From Aquimarina muelleri DSM 19832 (GTDB lineage Bacteria > Bacteroidota > Bacteroidia > Flavobacteriales > Flavobacteriaceae), in assembly GCF_000430665.1 (NCBI RefSeq), contig NZ_KE387191.1, positions 1 to 53,788 of the forward strand: a DNA stretch of 53,788 nucleotides. Direction: 5' to 3'. The notes under the pieces were generated by a model. The model ran no database searches and was not told where the DNA came from. It saw only the letters and a program-made list of their open reading frames with translations. Made by a program: the position numbers and the translations under genes. Of this stretch, positions 41,801 to 51,244 are shown piece after piece. The number at the start of each line of letters is the position of its first letter. Position 1 is the stretch's first letter.

Positions 41801-43323
41801 ATATTTATTCTATAGAAGATTTATCCCAACTAATTTATGATTTAAAATCAGCAAATAGAGAAGCCAGAATAAATGTAAAATTAGTATCAGAAGTAGGAGT
41901 AGGAACAATTGCAGCAGGCGTTGCTAAGGCAAAAGCAGATGTTGTTTTGATATCTGGATTTGATGGAGGTACAGGCGCATCCCCTTTAACATCCTTAAAA
42001 CATGCTGGTTTACCATGGGAGTTAGGTGTGGCAGAAGCACAACAAACTTTAGTGGGTAATAATTTACGTAGCCGTATCGTATTAGAATGTGATGGACAAT
42101 TAAAAACAGGGCGTGATGTAGCTATTGCATGTTTGTTAGGAGCAGAAGAGTTTGGTTTTGCAACAGCACCACTTGTAGCGTCTGGATGTATAATGATGCG
42201 AGTATGTCACTTAAACACTTGTCCAGTAGGTATCGCTACTCAAAATCCTGAATTACGTAAAAAGTTTAAAGGAAAACCAGAACATGTAGTAAATTATATG
42301 TATTTCGTAGCACAAGAACTGCGTGAGATTATGTCGCAGTTAGGTTTTCGTACCATAAATGAAATGGTCGGGCAAGTCGGTAAATTAGATCATAAAAAAG
42401 CGCTAAATCATTATAAAGCAGCAGGAGTAGATCTAACACCGATTTTACATAAGGTAGAAACTCCCGAAGGAGTTGCAATATATAATACAGAAAAACAAGA
42501 TCATGGATTAAAAAAATCCATAGATTTTAAAATTATAGAGCAAGCACATCCTGCGCTTTTCCGAAAAGAAAAAACAGTTTTAGATTTTAATATTTGTAAT
42601 ACAGATAGAGCCGTAGGAACTATATTAAGTAATGAGATTTCTAAAATTTATGGAGCGCAAGGATTGCCAGATAATACGTTAAAATTAAATTTTAAAGGAG
42701 CTGCTGGTCAAAGTTTTGGAGCCTTTGCTACTAATGGTTTAACTATGATAGTAAATGGTAATACTAATGATTATTTAGGAAAAGGACTTTCTGGAGCAAG
42801 ATTGATAATTAAAGTGCCAGAAGAGTCTACCATCATTCCAGAAAATAATGTAATTACAGGTAATGTTACTTTGTATGGAGCCACTGCAGGAGAAGTTTAT
42901 ATTAATGGCAAAGCAGGAGAACGATTTTGTGTGCGTAACTCTGGAGCAATAGCTGTAGTAGAGGGCATAGGAGATCATGGATGCGAATATATGACAGGAG
43001 GTGTTGCGGTAATTCTAGGAGAAGTAGGTAGAAATTTTGGAGCAGGAATGTCTGGAGGGATTGCTTATATCTATGATCGCAATAAGACATTTGAAGCACA
43101 TTGCAATAAAGAAGCACTTAATCTGGAGTCTCTTAAAGAACAAAAAGATATAGAAGAGTTAAAAGTATTAATAGAAAACCACTACAATACAACCTTAAGC
43201 CCCTTGGCACAAAGAATCCTTGAGAACTGGGAGAACGAATTGTCAAATTTCATAAAAATATTCCCAGAAGAATATAAACAAGCATTAAAACGATTAGAAG
43301 AAGAAAAATTAGCGCAAGCATAA
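38824..43323 (+). CDS. gltB: Glutamate synthase large subunit
   Basis: The 1499-aa alpha subunit converts glutamine plus 2-oxoglutarate to two glutamates. A 15-residue propeptide precedes the catalytic Cys (C16 in HDACGAGF) of the class II amidotransferase domain (to about 430), with HQRFSTNTFPTWDLAQPFR. The central and FMN-synthase domains (about 480-1200) contain GGKSNSGEGGEDS, PGEGGQLPGPKV and SGFDGGTGASPLTS. The [3Fe-4S] Cys residues are in SGCIMMRVCHLNTCPVG. The C-terminal beta-helix domain ends near 1450. It partners with gltD, which starts 13 bp downstream. Confidence 0.97.
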   Translation: MKKQGMYLPEFEHDACGAGFICSLEGQKSNDIIHKALEILEKLEHRGAVSADGKTGDGAGILIDIPHDFFVEHCNFKLPESGEYAVSNVFLPKKENQRQFCIETFEKNINDQGLVLLGWRDVPVDHTHIGKIAATTEPFIKQIFISKENKEQSYFDFILKLFTARKITEHTIYSSKLSESKFFYVPSLSTKTLIFKGLLLPEDIKLYYTDLMNPKVVTRLALVHQRFSTNTFPTWDLAQPFRYMCHNGEINTLRGNVTRMRSREELLKSDWFGEDIKKIIPVILKGKSDSASMDMVVELLLMTGRSLPEVMMMMVPEAWEKNPEMSDVKKAFYEYNSCTMEPWDGPASIPFTDGNYIGAVLDRNGLRPSRYSVTKDGYVIMSSETGVVDLKPANIEYHGRLEPGKMFLVDMDQGRIINDEEIKEKIASQHPYREWLNNNLVYLKDIAYNDCPLFLGEETVAKRKSIFGYTQEDIDTIIAPMGQLGKEPIGSMGSDTPIAILSQRPQLIYNYFKQLFAQVTNPPLDGIREELITDISLTLGADHNIFDINEKHCKKLKIQNPVISKEDLDKIKTYTDKGFKVTSIPTLYNVNRGLNGLEDALETLLKNVSEVIDKETNVVILSDRNVSKHKAPIPALLACSYVNSGLQKLGKRSKVSIIIESAEPREVHHFALLFGYGASAINPYMVNEIIKEQIEEGTISNLSFDDAIQNYNKAVGKGVLKVMNKIGISTLNSYRSSQLFECIGINAKVVDQYFPNTATRIEGIGLYEIEKEISKRHKKAYAEQEVAATLDLEIGGQYRWRRNGEKHQFNPLSVAKLQKSVRDNDPKTYKEYAELINEQSKNLMTIRGLLEFSNYDPIPLEEVEPWTEIVKRFKTGAMSYGSISKEAHENLAIAMNRIGGKSNSGEGGEDSLRFYKDVNGDWKNSAIKQVASGRFGVSSNYLTNAAEIQIKMAQGAKPGEGGQLPGPKVNPEIAKTRNSTPYVGLISPPPHHDIYSIEDLSQLIYDLKSANREARINVKLVSEVGVGTIAAGVAKAKADVVLISGFDGGTGASPLTSLKHAGLPWELGVAEAQQTLVGNNLRSRIVLECDGQLKTGRDVAIACLLGAEEFGFATAPLVASGCIMMRVCHLNTCPVGIATQNPELRKKFKGKPEHVVNYMYFVAQELREIMSQLGFRTINEMVGQVGKLDHKKALNHYKAAGVDLTPILHKVETPEGVAIYNTEKQDHGLKKSIDFKIIEQAHPALFRKEKTVLDFNICNTDRAVGTILSNEISKIYGAQGLPDNTLKLNFKGAAGQSFGAFATNGLTMIVNGNTNDYLGKGLSGARLIIKVPEESTIIPENNVITGNVTLYGATAGEVYINGKAGERFCVRNSGAIAVVEGIGDHGCEYMTGGVAVILGEVGRNFGAGMSGGIAYIYDRNKTFEAHCNKEALNLESLKEQKDIEELKVLIENHYNTTLSPLAQRILENWENELSNFIKIFPEEYKQALKRLEEEKLAQA

Positions 43324-43336
43324 AACGATATAAAAC

Positions 43337-44800
43337 ATGGGAAAGATAACTGGATTTTTAGAATTTGAAAGGGAGATCGAACAGTACCAGCCTGTAAAAG
43401 ATCGTATTAAAAAGTATAAAGAGTTTACGGTAGAAATGCCAGAAGAACAACTTAAAAATCAAGGAGCTCGTTGCATGGATTGTGGTATTCCGTTTTGTCA
43501 TAGTGGTTGCCCTTTAGGTAATTTGATTCCAGATTTTAATGATGCAGTATATCGTGGTAAATGGGAAAAAGCGTCTACTATTTTGCACGCTACCAATAAT
43601 TTTCCCGAATTTACAGGTAGATTATGTCCGGCACCTTGCGAAGAAGCCTGTGTTTTGGGTATAAATGAAGATCCAGTAACCATTGAGAATATCGAAAAAA
43701 ATATTGTAGAACAAGCTTTTAAAAATGGATGGGTAAAAGCCAATCCTCCAAAAGAAAGAACAGGCAAAACAGTAGCAGTAATAGGATCTGGCCCTTCTGG
43801 ATTAGCAACAGCACAACAATTAAATCGAGCAGGACACTTGGTTACTGTTTTTGAAAGAGATGAAAAAGTTGGAGGGCTGTTGCGATATGGTATTCCCGAC
43901 TTTAAAATGGAAAAAAAGGTAATTGATCGTCGAGTGGCTGTTTTAGAAGAAGAAGGGATTGTTTTTAAAACAAATATCCATATAGGAAAAGATATTAGAG
44001 CAGAGGAACTAAAATCGGATTTTGATGCTGTTGTATTATGTACAGGAGCAACAGTTCGACGAGGTTTACCTGTAAAAGGAGTGGATTTAAAAGGAGTAGT
44101 GCAAGCAATGGATTTTCTACCCCAAAATAATCGTCGAGTAGATGGAATCAAAGATCTTGGAGAAGAGATACTTGCAACCGATAAAAATGTAATAGTTATA
44201 GGAGGTGGAGATACAGGATCAGATTGTATAGGAACTTCTGTAAGGCACGGAGCAACTTCAGTAACAAATTTTGAAATTATGGGTAAAGGAACTACTGAGC
44301 GCCCTGCAAACCAACCCTGGCCATTTTGGCCTATGCGTTTACGTACAAGCTCTTCACATCAAGAAGGAGTAGAACGTAACTGGAGTATTTCGACCAAAGA
44401 ATTTATAGGAGATAAAAATGGAAACCTAAAAAGTTTGATTACGACTGAGGTAGAGTGGGTAAAAGAAAATGGTCGTTTTACATTAAAGGAAATCCCGAAT
44501 ACAGAAAAAGAGTGGAAATGTGAATTGGCATTACTGGCTCTAGGGTTTACAGGATCAGAACCTACTATTGCAGAACAGTTAGGGGTTGATATGGATGTCA
44601 GAACGAATATAAAGGCTACAGAAGATAATTATACAACTAACGTCAAAGGCATTTTTGCAGCAGGAGATACTCGTAGAGGACAGTCTTTGATTGTTTGGGC
44701 AATAGCAGAAGGCAGACAAGCAGCATATCATGTAGATATGTACTTAATGGAAACCTCTAATTTACCATTGAAAGGAGAAGGGGACTTGCCAAGAATATAA
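43337..44800 (+). CDS. gltD: Glutamate synthase small subunit
   Basis: The 487-aa beta subunit passes electrons from NAD(P)H to GltB. The N-terminal Cys motif for two [4Fe-4S] clusters is visible: CMDCGIPFCHSGCPLGN and CPAPCEEACVLG. Two nucleotide-binding motifs follow, VIGSGPSGLATAQQL for FAD and VIGGGDTGSDC for NADPH. The C-terminal FAD motif is GIFAAGDTRRGQSLIVWAI. It is 13 bp from gltB and is ended by a bidirectional terminator. Confidence 0.97.
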   Translation: MGKITGFLEFEREIEQYQPVKDRIKKYKEFTVEMPEEQLKNQGARCMDCGIPFCHSGCPLGNLIPDFNDAVYRGKWEKASTILHATNNFPEFTGRLCPAPCEEACVLGINEDPVTIENIEKNIVEQAFKNGWVKANPPKERTGKTVAVIGSGPSGLATAQQLNRAGHLVTVFERDEKVGGLLRYGIPDFKMEKKVIDRRVAVLEEEGIVFKTNIHIGKDIRAEELKSDFDAVVLCTGATVRRGLPVKGVDLKGVVQAMDFLPQNNRRVDGIKDLGEEILATDKNVIVIGGGDTGSDCIGTSVRHGATSVTNFEIMGKGTTERPANQPWPFWPMRLRTSSSHQEGVERNWSISTKEFIGDKNGNLKSLITTEVEWVKENGRFTLKEIPNTEKEWKCELALLALGFTGSEPTIAEQLGVDMDVRTNIKATEDNYTTNVKGIFAAGDTRRGQSLIVWAIAEGRQAAYHVDMYLMETSNLPLKGEGDLPRI

Positions 44801-44838
44801 AGGTTTTAAAAAGACAATTAAAAACCAACTATTTTAGA

Positions 44839-44869
44839 GCCCTGCTTGTTAATTTATTAAACAAGCAGG
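44839..44869. terminator. Bidirectional terminator, gltD / TPR gene
   Basis: CCCTGCTTGTT (44839-44849) pairs with AACAAGCAGGG (44859-44869), preceded by AATTAAAA-type and followed by TAATCATTTT sequence. It lies between convergent genes. Confidence 0.85.
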
Positions 44870-44897
44870 GTAATCATTTTCTAGGAATGTCTTATTT

Positions 44898-46289
44898 TTA
44901 TTTTTCTGTATTGCAATATGCTGCAATAGCTTTATCTGCATCTAGACCATTGTATTTTTTTGCAGTCTTAAAATCGGTGCAAAACCCATCAATATTTAGT
45001 TTTTGCTTAGATAAGCCAAGAACAACATGTCCATATCCATATTCAGGATTTAAAGAAATAGCTTTTTTTGCATCTTCGAAAGCCTTGTTAAAATCCCCTT
45101 TTTCAAAAAACAAGTATGCTCTGTAGCCATAAGCTCTAAAAAAAGTAGGTTTTATAGAAAGAGAAGTATTAAAATCTTTTTCAGCTTCTATATATTTTCC
45201 GAGCTTTCGATATGCTAGCCCTCGATCTATATAAGGAACTTCATTGTTTGAGTTAAGATCTATACGCTTTGTCGAATATTCTATAGATTTCTCATATTTA
45301 TCTTGATTAAAGTATAGTAAACTAAGGTTATCGTATAATAAATCTTTTGTTGGTGTAGGTAGCTGTAATGCTGTTAAGTAATCTTTTTCTGCTAAATCAT
45401 ATTCTTCAAGTTTAAAATGACAGTATCCTCTATTTAGATAATATCTAGACGAATCTTTTTCTTTTTCTATAGCTAAGTTATATGCCTTTTTAGCAAAGTC
45501 AAACTTCTCCATTTTTTGAAGAACATCTCCAAAAATCATGTATTTATTTATAGTAGAATTTTCTTTGCAAAGAATGTTTTGTAAACTTATATTTTTGGTA
45601 TACCCCAATTTTGTCGCTGTTTTAAAATCACTACATACTTTTTCGGGTTCTAGTAATGGTATGTATATTTGGGCACGTGTAGAATAGTTTTCAGCTACAT
45701 CTGGATTGAGCTGTATTGCTTTTTCAATAATATTTAAAGCAGTTTTAGGATCATCCCACTTTAGTAATAATATAGCATAATTTCTGTATAGCCCAGGATG
45801 TACAAACCCTAGTTCTAATGCACTATCATAATCTTTAATCGCTTTAGGGTCATCTGTATTCATTTGATGATAAATACCTCGATAAAAATAATATTCTCCT
45901 TTGTTTTCATAACGTATTGCTTGAGACATTAGATCAATCGCTTCTATTAAGTCTTTTCTTATTTTTAAAACAAACGTTGCTTTCTTAAAATATGCTTCAG
46001 AATATTTAGGTTTTTTTTGAATTACTTTATCAATACTTTCTATAGCTTTTGAATATTTAAACGAGTTAAAACAAGCTTGTGCATATCTCTCCCAGTATTC
46101 TACTTTACTACTGTCTTTAATAAACTTATTTTCTAACTGCTTTAAGGCATTCATGTTATTTGTAACATTTTGACTATAGATTAAAGAGTCTATAGTTTTA
46201 TAAGTAATAGTTTTTTGTTGAGCACATAGTACAGTAGATATAATAACTAATAAGATAAATAGAGGGTATTGTTTTTTTATAGTATACAT
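44898..46289 (-). CDS. Secreted/periplasmic TPR-repeat protein
   Basis: This 463-aa protein has a signal peptide (MYTIKKQYPLFILLVIISTV, cleaved near CAQQ) and TPR repeats over most of its length, for example YSEAYFKKATFVLKIRKDL, SRYYLNRGYCHFKLEEYDLA, and FFRAYGYRAYLFFEKGDFNK. About ten helix-turn-helix units can be traced. The C-terminus (IDGFCTDFKTAKKYNG...AIAAYCN) is a Cys-containing cap. It is a scaffold for protein contacts with no catalytic motif. Its partner is unknown. It lies just downstream of the dehydratase gene on the same strand (22 bp gap), probably co-transcribed. Confidence 0.85.
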   Translation of the reverse strand: MYTIKKQYPLFILLVIISTVLCAQQKTITYKTIDSLIYSQNVTNNMNALKQLENKFIKDSSKVEYWERYAQACFNSFKYSKAIESIDKVIQKKPKYSEAYFKKATFVLKIRKDLIEAIDLMSQAIRYENKGEYYFYRGIYHQMNTDDPKAIKDYDSALELGFVHPGLYRNYAILLLKWDDPKTALNIIEKAIQLNPDVAENYSTRAQIYIPLLEPEKVCSDFKTATKLGYTKNISLQNILCKENSTINKYMIFGDVLQKMEKFDFAKKAYNLAIEKEKDSSRYYLNRGYCHFKLEEYDLAEKDYLTALQLPTPTKDLLYDNLSLLYFNQDKYEKSIEYSTKRIDLNSNNEVPYIDRGLAYRKLGKYIEAEKDFNTSLSIKPTFFRAYGYRAYLFFEKGDFNKAFEDAKKAISLNPEYGYGHVVLGLSKQKLNIDGFCTDFKTAKKYNGLDADKAIAAYCNTEK

Positions 46290-46311
46290 TTTATATAAAA
46301 TAGTTTAGTAT

Positions 46312-47247
46312 TTAAAAAGGTAGATTTTTAAGATCGACATTACCTCCTGATATAATGATTCCTATCTTTTTGTCTTTAAATTGTTCTTTTTCTTTTAATA
46401 AAGCGGCGAATGCAACGGCAGAAGATGGTTCTATAATTATTTTCATACGTTCCCAAATTAATCGCATTGCAGTAATAATCTCCTGCTCTTCAACACAGAT
46501 TATCTTCGTAACATATTTTTGTATTATAGGAAAATTGATATCTCCTAACTGTGTTTTTAACCCATCGGCTATGGTTTGTGTAGTTTTGTTAGTTTCTATT
46601 TTTCCACTTAATAAAGAGCGGTATGCATCATTTACTTCATAAGGTTCTCCTCCTATAATTTTACAATTATTACCATATAAATTAGCAGCTAAAGCAGTTC
46701 CTGCAATGAGCCCACCACCACCTACAGGAGTAAAGATGTATTCTAGGTCAGAATGATCTTCTAACAATTCTATTGCAGCAGTTCCTTGCCCTAATATTAC
46801 ATCGAGATTATTAGAAGGATGTAAAAAAACAGCACCTTTTTCTTGTTCAATTTGTGTAGCGGTTGTTTCTCTATCTTTTAAAGTAGAGGGACATTCTATA
46901 ACAATACCTCCATATTCTTTTACGGCTTCTTTTTTTACTTTAGGAGCATTAGATGGCATTACGATATATGCTTTTACCCCTAGATTATATGCAGCAAGAG
47001 AAACCGCCTGAGCAAAATTTCCAGAGGAATGTGTTACTACACCTTTTGATTTTTGTTTTTCAGATAATTTAAGAATAGCATTAGTCGCTCCTCTTATTTT
47101 AAATGCACCCATACGTTGAAAGTTTTCACATTTAAAAAAAACCTGAGCATCTGAAATTTGATTTAGTAGGTTTGAAGTAAATACAGGAGTATTATGTATA
47201 AATGGTTTAATAAGTTTATGAGAGTTTTTTAGTTCTTGTAAGTACAT
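46312..47247 (-). CDS. PLP-dependent threonine/serine dehydratase (ilvA-like, no ACT)
   Basis: A 311-aa fold-type II PLP enzyme without a regulatory domain. PLP Lys is K50 in GAFKIRGATNAIL. The phosphate loop is GGGGLIAGTALAAN. The active-site segment reads THSSGNFAQAVSLAAYN, with Phe where serine racemase and many dehydratases have His (SSGNH). It is likely a catabolic threonine/serine dehydratase or a racemase; the sequence does not decide. It is a second copy of this activity in the window besides IlvA, and is not linked to the ilv operon. Confidence 0.85.
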   Translation of the reverse strand: MYLQELKNSHKLIKPFIHNTPVFTSNLLNQISDAQVFFKCENFQRMGAFKIRGATNAILKLSEKQKSKGVVTHSSGNFAQAVSLAAYNLGVKAYIVMPSNAPKVKKEAVKEYGGIVIECPSTLKDRETTATQIEQEKGAVFLHPSNNLDVILGQGTAAIELLEDHSDLEYIFTPVGGGGLIAGTALAANLYGNNCKIIGGEPYEVNDAYRSLLSGKIETNKTTQTIADGLKTQLGDINFPIIQKYVTKIICVEEQEIITAMRLIWERMKIIIEPSSAVAFAALLKEKEQFKDKKIGIIISGGNVDLKNLPF

Positions 47248-47708
47248 TATCAGTATGTGATTATCGAATATTTAAAAGTAGTAAGAAAATTTATTGGATA
47301 GACAAATATACTTTGATTTTAAATAGTATTTTTTTGACTATTATCAAAGTATTTGCTCTGATCAGATTGTTATACTTAATGAATCCTAAATATAGGTATT
47401 GCAATAGATCCTATTTTAATCAAGTATATAGTATTGATTTTTATAAGATTTATTTTGAAATAATAACAGCTCTTAACTGAATTTATTTGCGAAAATCATT
47501 TCTTGTATTTTATGTCTCAAATATATTAAGTTTAAAATTTAGAAGAACACCTCGAATTTATTCAGGGGCAAACTAAAATGTTACCTCTGATTTTTTTAGC
47601 CTAAATCAAAAATGATTTGATTTTCTTTACGGGGATTTTATAGCTTTCTAAATTTATATCGTAGAAACCATAGGATAGCTATACTATATTATAAAGTTAT
47701 TAAATTTT
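47248..47708. other. 461-bp gene-free gap
   Basis: AT-rich sequence between two minus-strand genes. The only structure seen is the small inverted repeat AAATCAAA/TTTGATTT at 47603-47623 with a 5-nt loop. Neither side has a T-run, so it is a poor terminator. The promoter of the dehydratase gene must lie near 47250-47300, but no consensus box stands out. Confidence 0.5.
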
Positions 47709-48713
47709 CTATGAAGGATTAAAACGATATGTTGCTTTTATAGCATTATGATCCGATAGATCTTCTTTATCTCGCACAAATTGTAATACTTCCATTTGTG
47801 GTATATAAATAGGTTTTTTATGATCTTTACTTATTAAAATATAATCTAAAGTATTATTATAATCTGGATACTCTTTGTTAACCAAAGTATTGGTATTAGA
47901 ATACGTTCCTATATCTGTAGAGGGATTAAAAGAATAATATATTTTAGAATTTAAAATACTTTTCATACTGGTATAAGAAGGGGTATCTGTATATTCTATA
48001 TTCATATCCCCTGCATAGATTAATGGTTCTGATACAGGGATATCCATGCTATCTACCCAGTTTTTAATTTCTTTTAATTGATTTATTCTAACAGTACTTC
48101 CATTATAATTTTCTTGATCTGCCTGTAAATGAGTTCCTACAATATGATATTTTTTACCGTTTTTAGTAACCTCTACATAAGCGGCTCCTTTGTTGGAATA
48201 ATAATCTGCTGTTCCAAAACCAGAATTATTAAATACATATTGTTTTTTGCTATCTATAGGATGTTTACTAAAAATCCGTACACCTCCATTAACAACAAAC
48301 ATGCTGTTAGAACAGTTTCCGCTAATAGAATCCCAATTAGAATTTGCACTACAATATTGACCAACAAGTACTGTGTTATAAGGGTATATGTTTTTTAATT
48401 TATTAAACAAATGTGTTTCGACATGGTGGTTAAACCCTTCTTGAAAAACAATAACATCTAATGAAGGAGCCATTTTTGTTAAAACCTGAAGCTGTTTTTT
48501 TGACCTCTCTTCTTCTTTATATTGTTTTATTAGTGCAATCCCAGGCAAGTGAAATATATTATAGCTTAGTATTGTTAAACTTTCAGTATTTCTATTTTTA
48601 TTTTTTTGAGATTTTATTTGATTCTCGTAATCCTTTATATTATTATCGTCTTCAGAGCAAGAAAAAAAAAGAAGCAGTGTAAAAATAGCAACGTAATATT
48701 GTAGATTTTTCAT
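47709..48713 (-). CDS. Sphingomyelinase C-like lipoprotein (EEP family)
   Basis: This 334-aa lipoprotein (signal MKNLQYYVAIFTLLLFFSC with lipidated Cys19) has the endonuclease/exonuclease/phosphatase fold. Catalytic landmarks are ILSYNIFHLPG, VIFQEGFNHH, IVGTHLQADQEN, YAGDMNIEYTD and LSDHNAIKATY. The H-L-Q-A block and overall pattern resemble bacterial neutral sphingomyelinases (SMase C), which hydrolyse sphingomyelin or other phospholipids. Bacteroidota make their own sphingolipids, so a self-lipid role is possible. The head after Cys is Asp/Asn-rich, as is common for exported lipoproteins. Substrate is inferred. Confidence 0.83.
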   Translation of the reverse strand: MKNLQYYVAIFTLLLFFSCSEDDNNIKDYENQIKSQKNKNRNTESLTILSYNIFHLPGIALIKQYKEEERSKKQLQVLTKMAPSLDVIVFQEGFNHHVETHLFNKLKNIYPYNTVLVGQYCSANSNWDSISGNCSNSMFVVNGGVRIFSKHPIDSKKQYVFNNSGFGTADYYSNKGAAYVEVTKNGKKYHIVGTHLQADQENYNGSTVRINQLKEIKNWVDSMDIPVSEPLIYAGDMNIEYTDTPSYTSMKSILNSKIYYSFNPSTDIGTYSNTNTLVNKEYPDYNNTLDYILISKDHKKPIYIPQMEVLQFVRDKEDLSDHNAIKATYRFNPS

Positions 48714-48948
48714 TGATATATTATATGAGTTAGGTATTCAAAGGTCATTTTTTTAACCTCTTTTTACCTTAGCTTTAAGATAACAAATGGTTAAAATACG
48801 ATGGATTAATTATTTTGATTATCAATTAATCACTATTATTTAATAAAATGATAATGAACCAAAGCACATGGATAATAATAGAGTAATGAAATACTACTTT
48901 GGAGCGAAACTTATTACTGATTTACTATTTTTACAAAAAATATTTTTC

Positions 48949-50088
48949 ATGCGTACCCTGCTCCAATTTTCTTTTTTATTTCTGTTAAGTATATCTTGTA
49001 AGAAAAAAGAAGAAAATAGTGACCCACTTACTGCAATGTATCTCTCTGCTCAAAAGATTGAATATGCTACAGGGTTTACTATCCAGAATTATAAGGATTA
49101 TAAAAAAATAAAAGTCACTACCCCATGGCCAGATGCTAAACAGGATTTAACCTATATATTATATCCAAAAGGAACCAAAAAACCTTTTTATTCTGCTAAT
49201 TCGATATTTATCGAAGTCCCTATAGAAAGAGTTGTAGTTACTTCTACTACCGATATTCCTATGTTAGAATACATGAATCTTGAAAATCACTTAGTAGGAT
49301 TTCCTCATACTAATTATATTTCTTCAGAAAAAACACGTGCTTTAATAGATAAAGGAAAGATCAAGGAACTTGGTAAAGAATATGATTTGAATACAGAGGT
49401 TGTTCTCGAACTTTCTCCTGAAGTAATAATAGGTTTTTCGGCAACAGGAGATACCAAAGCATATGATCTAATTCAAAAAACAGGAATCCCTGTAGTTATG
49501 AATGGTTCCTGGATGGAAAAACACCCTTTGGGCAGAGCAGAATGGATAAAGTTTATCGCTGCATTTTTTGGAAAAGAAACAATTGCCGAGCATATTTTTC
49601 AAAATATAAAAAAGGAATATAATAGAGCTGTTACTCTTGCTGAAAATGTAAAAAAATCACCGACTGTACTATCTGGTAGTATGTTTAAAGATATTTGGTA
49701 TGTACCTGGCGGAAATAGTTTTATGGCTCAATTTTTAAAAGATGCGAACACAACTTATTTATGGGCAGATAATAACCATTCTGGTAGTTTAACACTAAAT
49801 TTTGAAAGTGTTTTAGAAAAAGGACAGAATGCAGAGCTATGGATAGGAGTAGGTAATTCCAAATCTTTAGAAGAACTTAAAGAAAAAAACCTTCGTTACG
49901 AAGCTTTTGACGCATTTAAAAATAAAAACGTATATTCTTACTCGTTAAAAACTGGAGCAAAAGAAGGGTTGATTTATTATGAATTAGGACCAATGCGTCC
50001 GGATTTAATTTTAAAAGATATTATTAAAATTGTACATCCAGAATTATTAATTGATTATGAACCTTATTTTTTCAAAAAATTAAACTAA
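48949..50088 (+). CDS. ABC substrate-binding lipoprotein (FecB/BtuF-like)
   Basis: Starting at the ATG at 48949 gives a clean lipoprotein signal: MRTLLQFSFLFLLSISC. The in-frame ATG at 48868 would add 27 residues before the signal, and I reject it. The mature protein (about 360 aa) has the periplasmic-binding fold of siderophore/cobalamin transporters: VVVTSTTDIPMLEYMNLENHLVGF, LSPEVIIGFSATG, and the Trp/Pro-rich WYVPGGNSFMAQFL. The permease follows directly. The ligand (iron siderophore, heme or cobalamin) is not determined. No cobalamin riboswitch features are present upstream. Confidence 0.85.
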   Translation: MRTLLQFSFLFLLSISCKKKEENSDPLTAMYLSAQKIEYATGFTIQNYKDYKKIKVTTPWPDAKQDLTYILYPKGTKKPFYSANSIFIEVPIERVVVTSTTDIPMLEYMNLENHLVGFPHTNYISSEKTRALIDKGKIKELGKEYDLNTEVVLELSPEVIIGFSATGDTKAYDLIQKTGIPVVMNGSWMEKHPLGRAEWIKFIAAFFGKETIAEHIFQNIKKEYNRAVTLAENVKKSPTVLSGSMFKDIWYVPGGNSFMAQFLKDANTTYLWADNNHSGSLTLNFESVLEKGQNAELWIGVGNSKSLEELKEKNLRYEAFDAFKNKNVYSYSLKTGAKEGLIYYELGPMRPDLILKDIIKIVHPELLIDYEPYFFKKLN

Positions 50089-51120
50089 TTGACTCCAATC
50101 AAATCATATAAACGTGTCTTTTTAGGGATATTTCTCTTTTTATTTATTTGTTTTATAGTAAACATAAGTTTAGGTTCTGTATTTATACCTTGGTCTGATA
50201 CTGTAAATAGTTTAATTGGTGGTAATGTAGAAAAAGAATCCTGGAGACATATTGTCATAGATTATAGATTGCCAAAAGCAATTACAGCTATCATTGTTGG
50301 TAGTGGGCTGGGGGTTTCTGGCTTGTTAATGCAAACCATGTTTAGAAACCCTTTGGCAGGGCCGTTTGTTTTAGGTATCAGTTCAGGAGCAACACTAGGA
50401 GTAGCTTTGTTAATACTAAGTAGCACCTTTACTGGTATTGTTTTTTCTACTTTTTTAGTTTCAAAATGGGGATTAGTAATTGCTGCAAGTTTAGGAAGTA
50501 TATTAGTATTATTTGCTGTAATGGTAATTTCAGTTAAAGTTAGAGATACTATGGCAATACTAATTATAGGACTTATGTTTGGTAGCATAACTTCTGCAAT
50601 AGTAAGTGTGCTCTCTTATTTTGCTCCTGCAAACCAATTACAGCAATATGTATTTTGGGGATTTGGTAGTTTAGGAAACCTTAGTTGGTATGATGTTCTT
50701 CTCTTTTTTAGTATATCTTTAGTAGGGATGTTATTAGCCATTCTTTCTATAAAACCACTAAATACCTTATTATTAGGAGAAAACTATGCTAGAAGCCTTG
50801 GGTTAAATATTAAAAAAAGCCGTTTTCTTATTATTATAGCTACAGGTTTATTAGCAGGTAGTGTTACTGCTTTTGCTGGCCCTATTGCATTTATAGGTCT
50901 TGCAGTACCCCATCTTACCAGATTATTATTTCATACTTCAAATCATAAAACTTTAATTCCTGCAGTAATATTACTAGGTAGCATTATTATGTTAATTTGT
51001 GACAGTATTGCACAGTTGCCATCTAGTGAATATACTTTGCCTATTAATGCTATTACTTCTCTGATAGGAGCTCCCATAGTAATATGGTTACTGGTTCGTA
51101 AAAGAAAAATGTTATTCTAA
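50089..51120 (+). CDS. FecCD-type ABC permease
   Basis: This 343-aa permease has about nine or ten TM helices, as in the FecCD/BtuC family. Landmarks are IDYRLPKAITAIIVGSGLGVSG, MQTMFRNPLAGPFVLGISSGA and, late, AFAGPIAFIGLAVPHLTRLL. It begins with TTG immediately after the stop of the binding-protein gene; no nearby ATG precedes the conserved region, so the TTG start is the best choice. The expected ATPase gene is not found downstream in this window, where an SDR remnant lies instead. Confidence 0.9.
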   Translation: MTPIKSYKRVFLGIFLFLFICFIVNISLGSVFIPWSDTVNSLIGGNVEKESWRHIVIDYRLPKAITAIIVGSGLGVSGLLMQTMFRNPLAGPFVLGISSGATLGVALLILSSTFTGIVFSTFLVSKWGLVIAASLGSILVLFAVMVISVKVRDTMAILIIGLMFGSITSAIVSVLSYFAPANQLQQYVFWGFGSLGNLSWYDVLLFFSISLVGMLLAILSIKPLNTLLLGENYARSLGLNIKKSRFLIIIATGLLAGSVTAFAGPIAFIGLAVPHLTRLLFHTSNHKTLIPAVILLGSIIMLICDSIAQLPSSEYTLPINAITSLIGAPIVIWLLVRKRKMLF

Positions 51121-51244
51121 ATCTAGAGTATCTTGTATTAGAATAAGCTTATATTATAAAGTGTAAATGTATAAAAGCCTACACAAATATATAGCGTATG
51201 GTAATCAAAAAACTATATGAGAAGTTACAGGTTTTTCTGTTTTC

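Noticed and set aside
48714..48948. Cobalamin riboswitch before the FecB/BtuF-like gene
   Set aside because: I looked for the B12-box-type conserved sequence and a structured leader and saw neither.
48868..48948. Upstream ATG for the ABC binding protein
   Set aside because: It would put 27 extra residues in front of a clean lipoprotein signal (MRTLL... to Cys), which is not expected.
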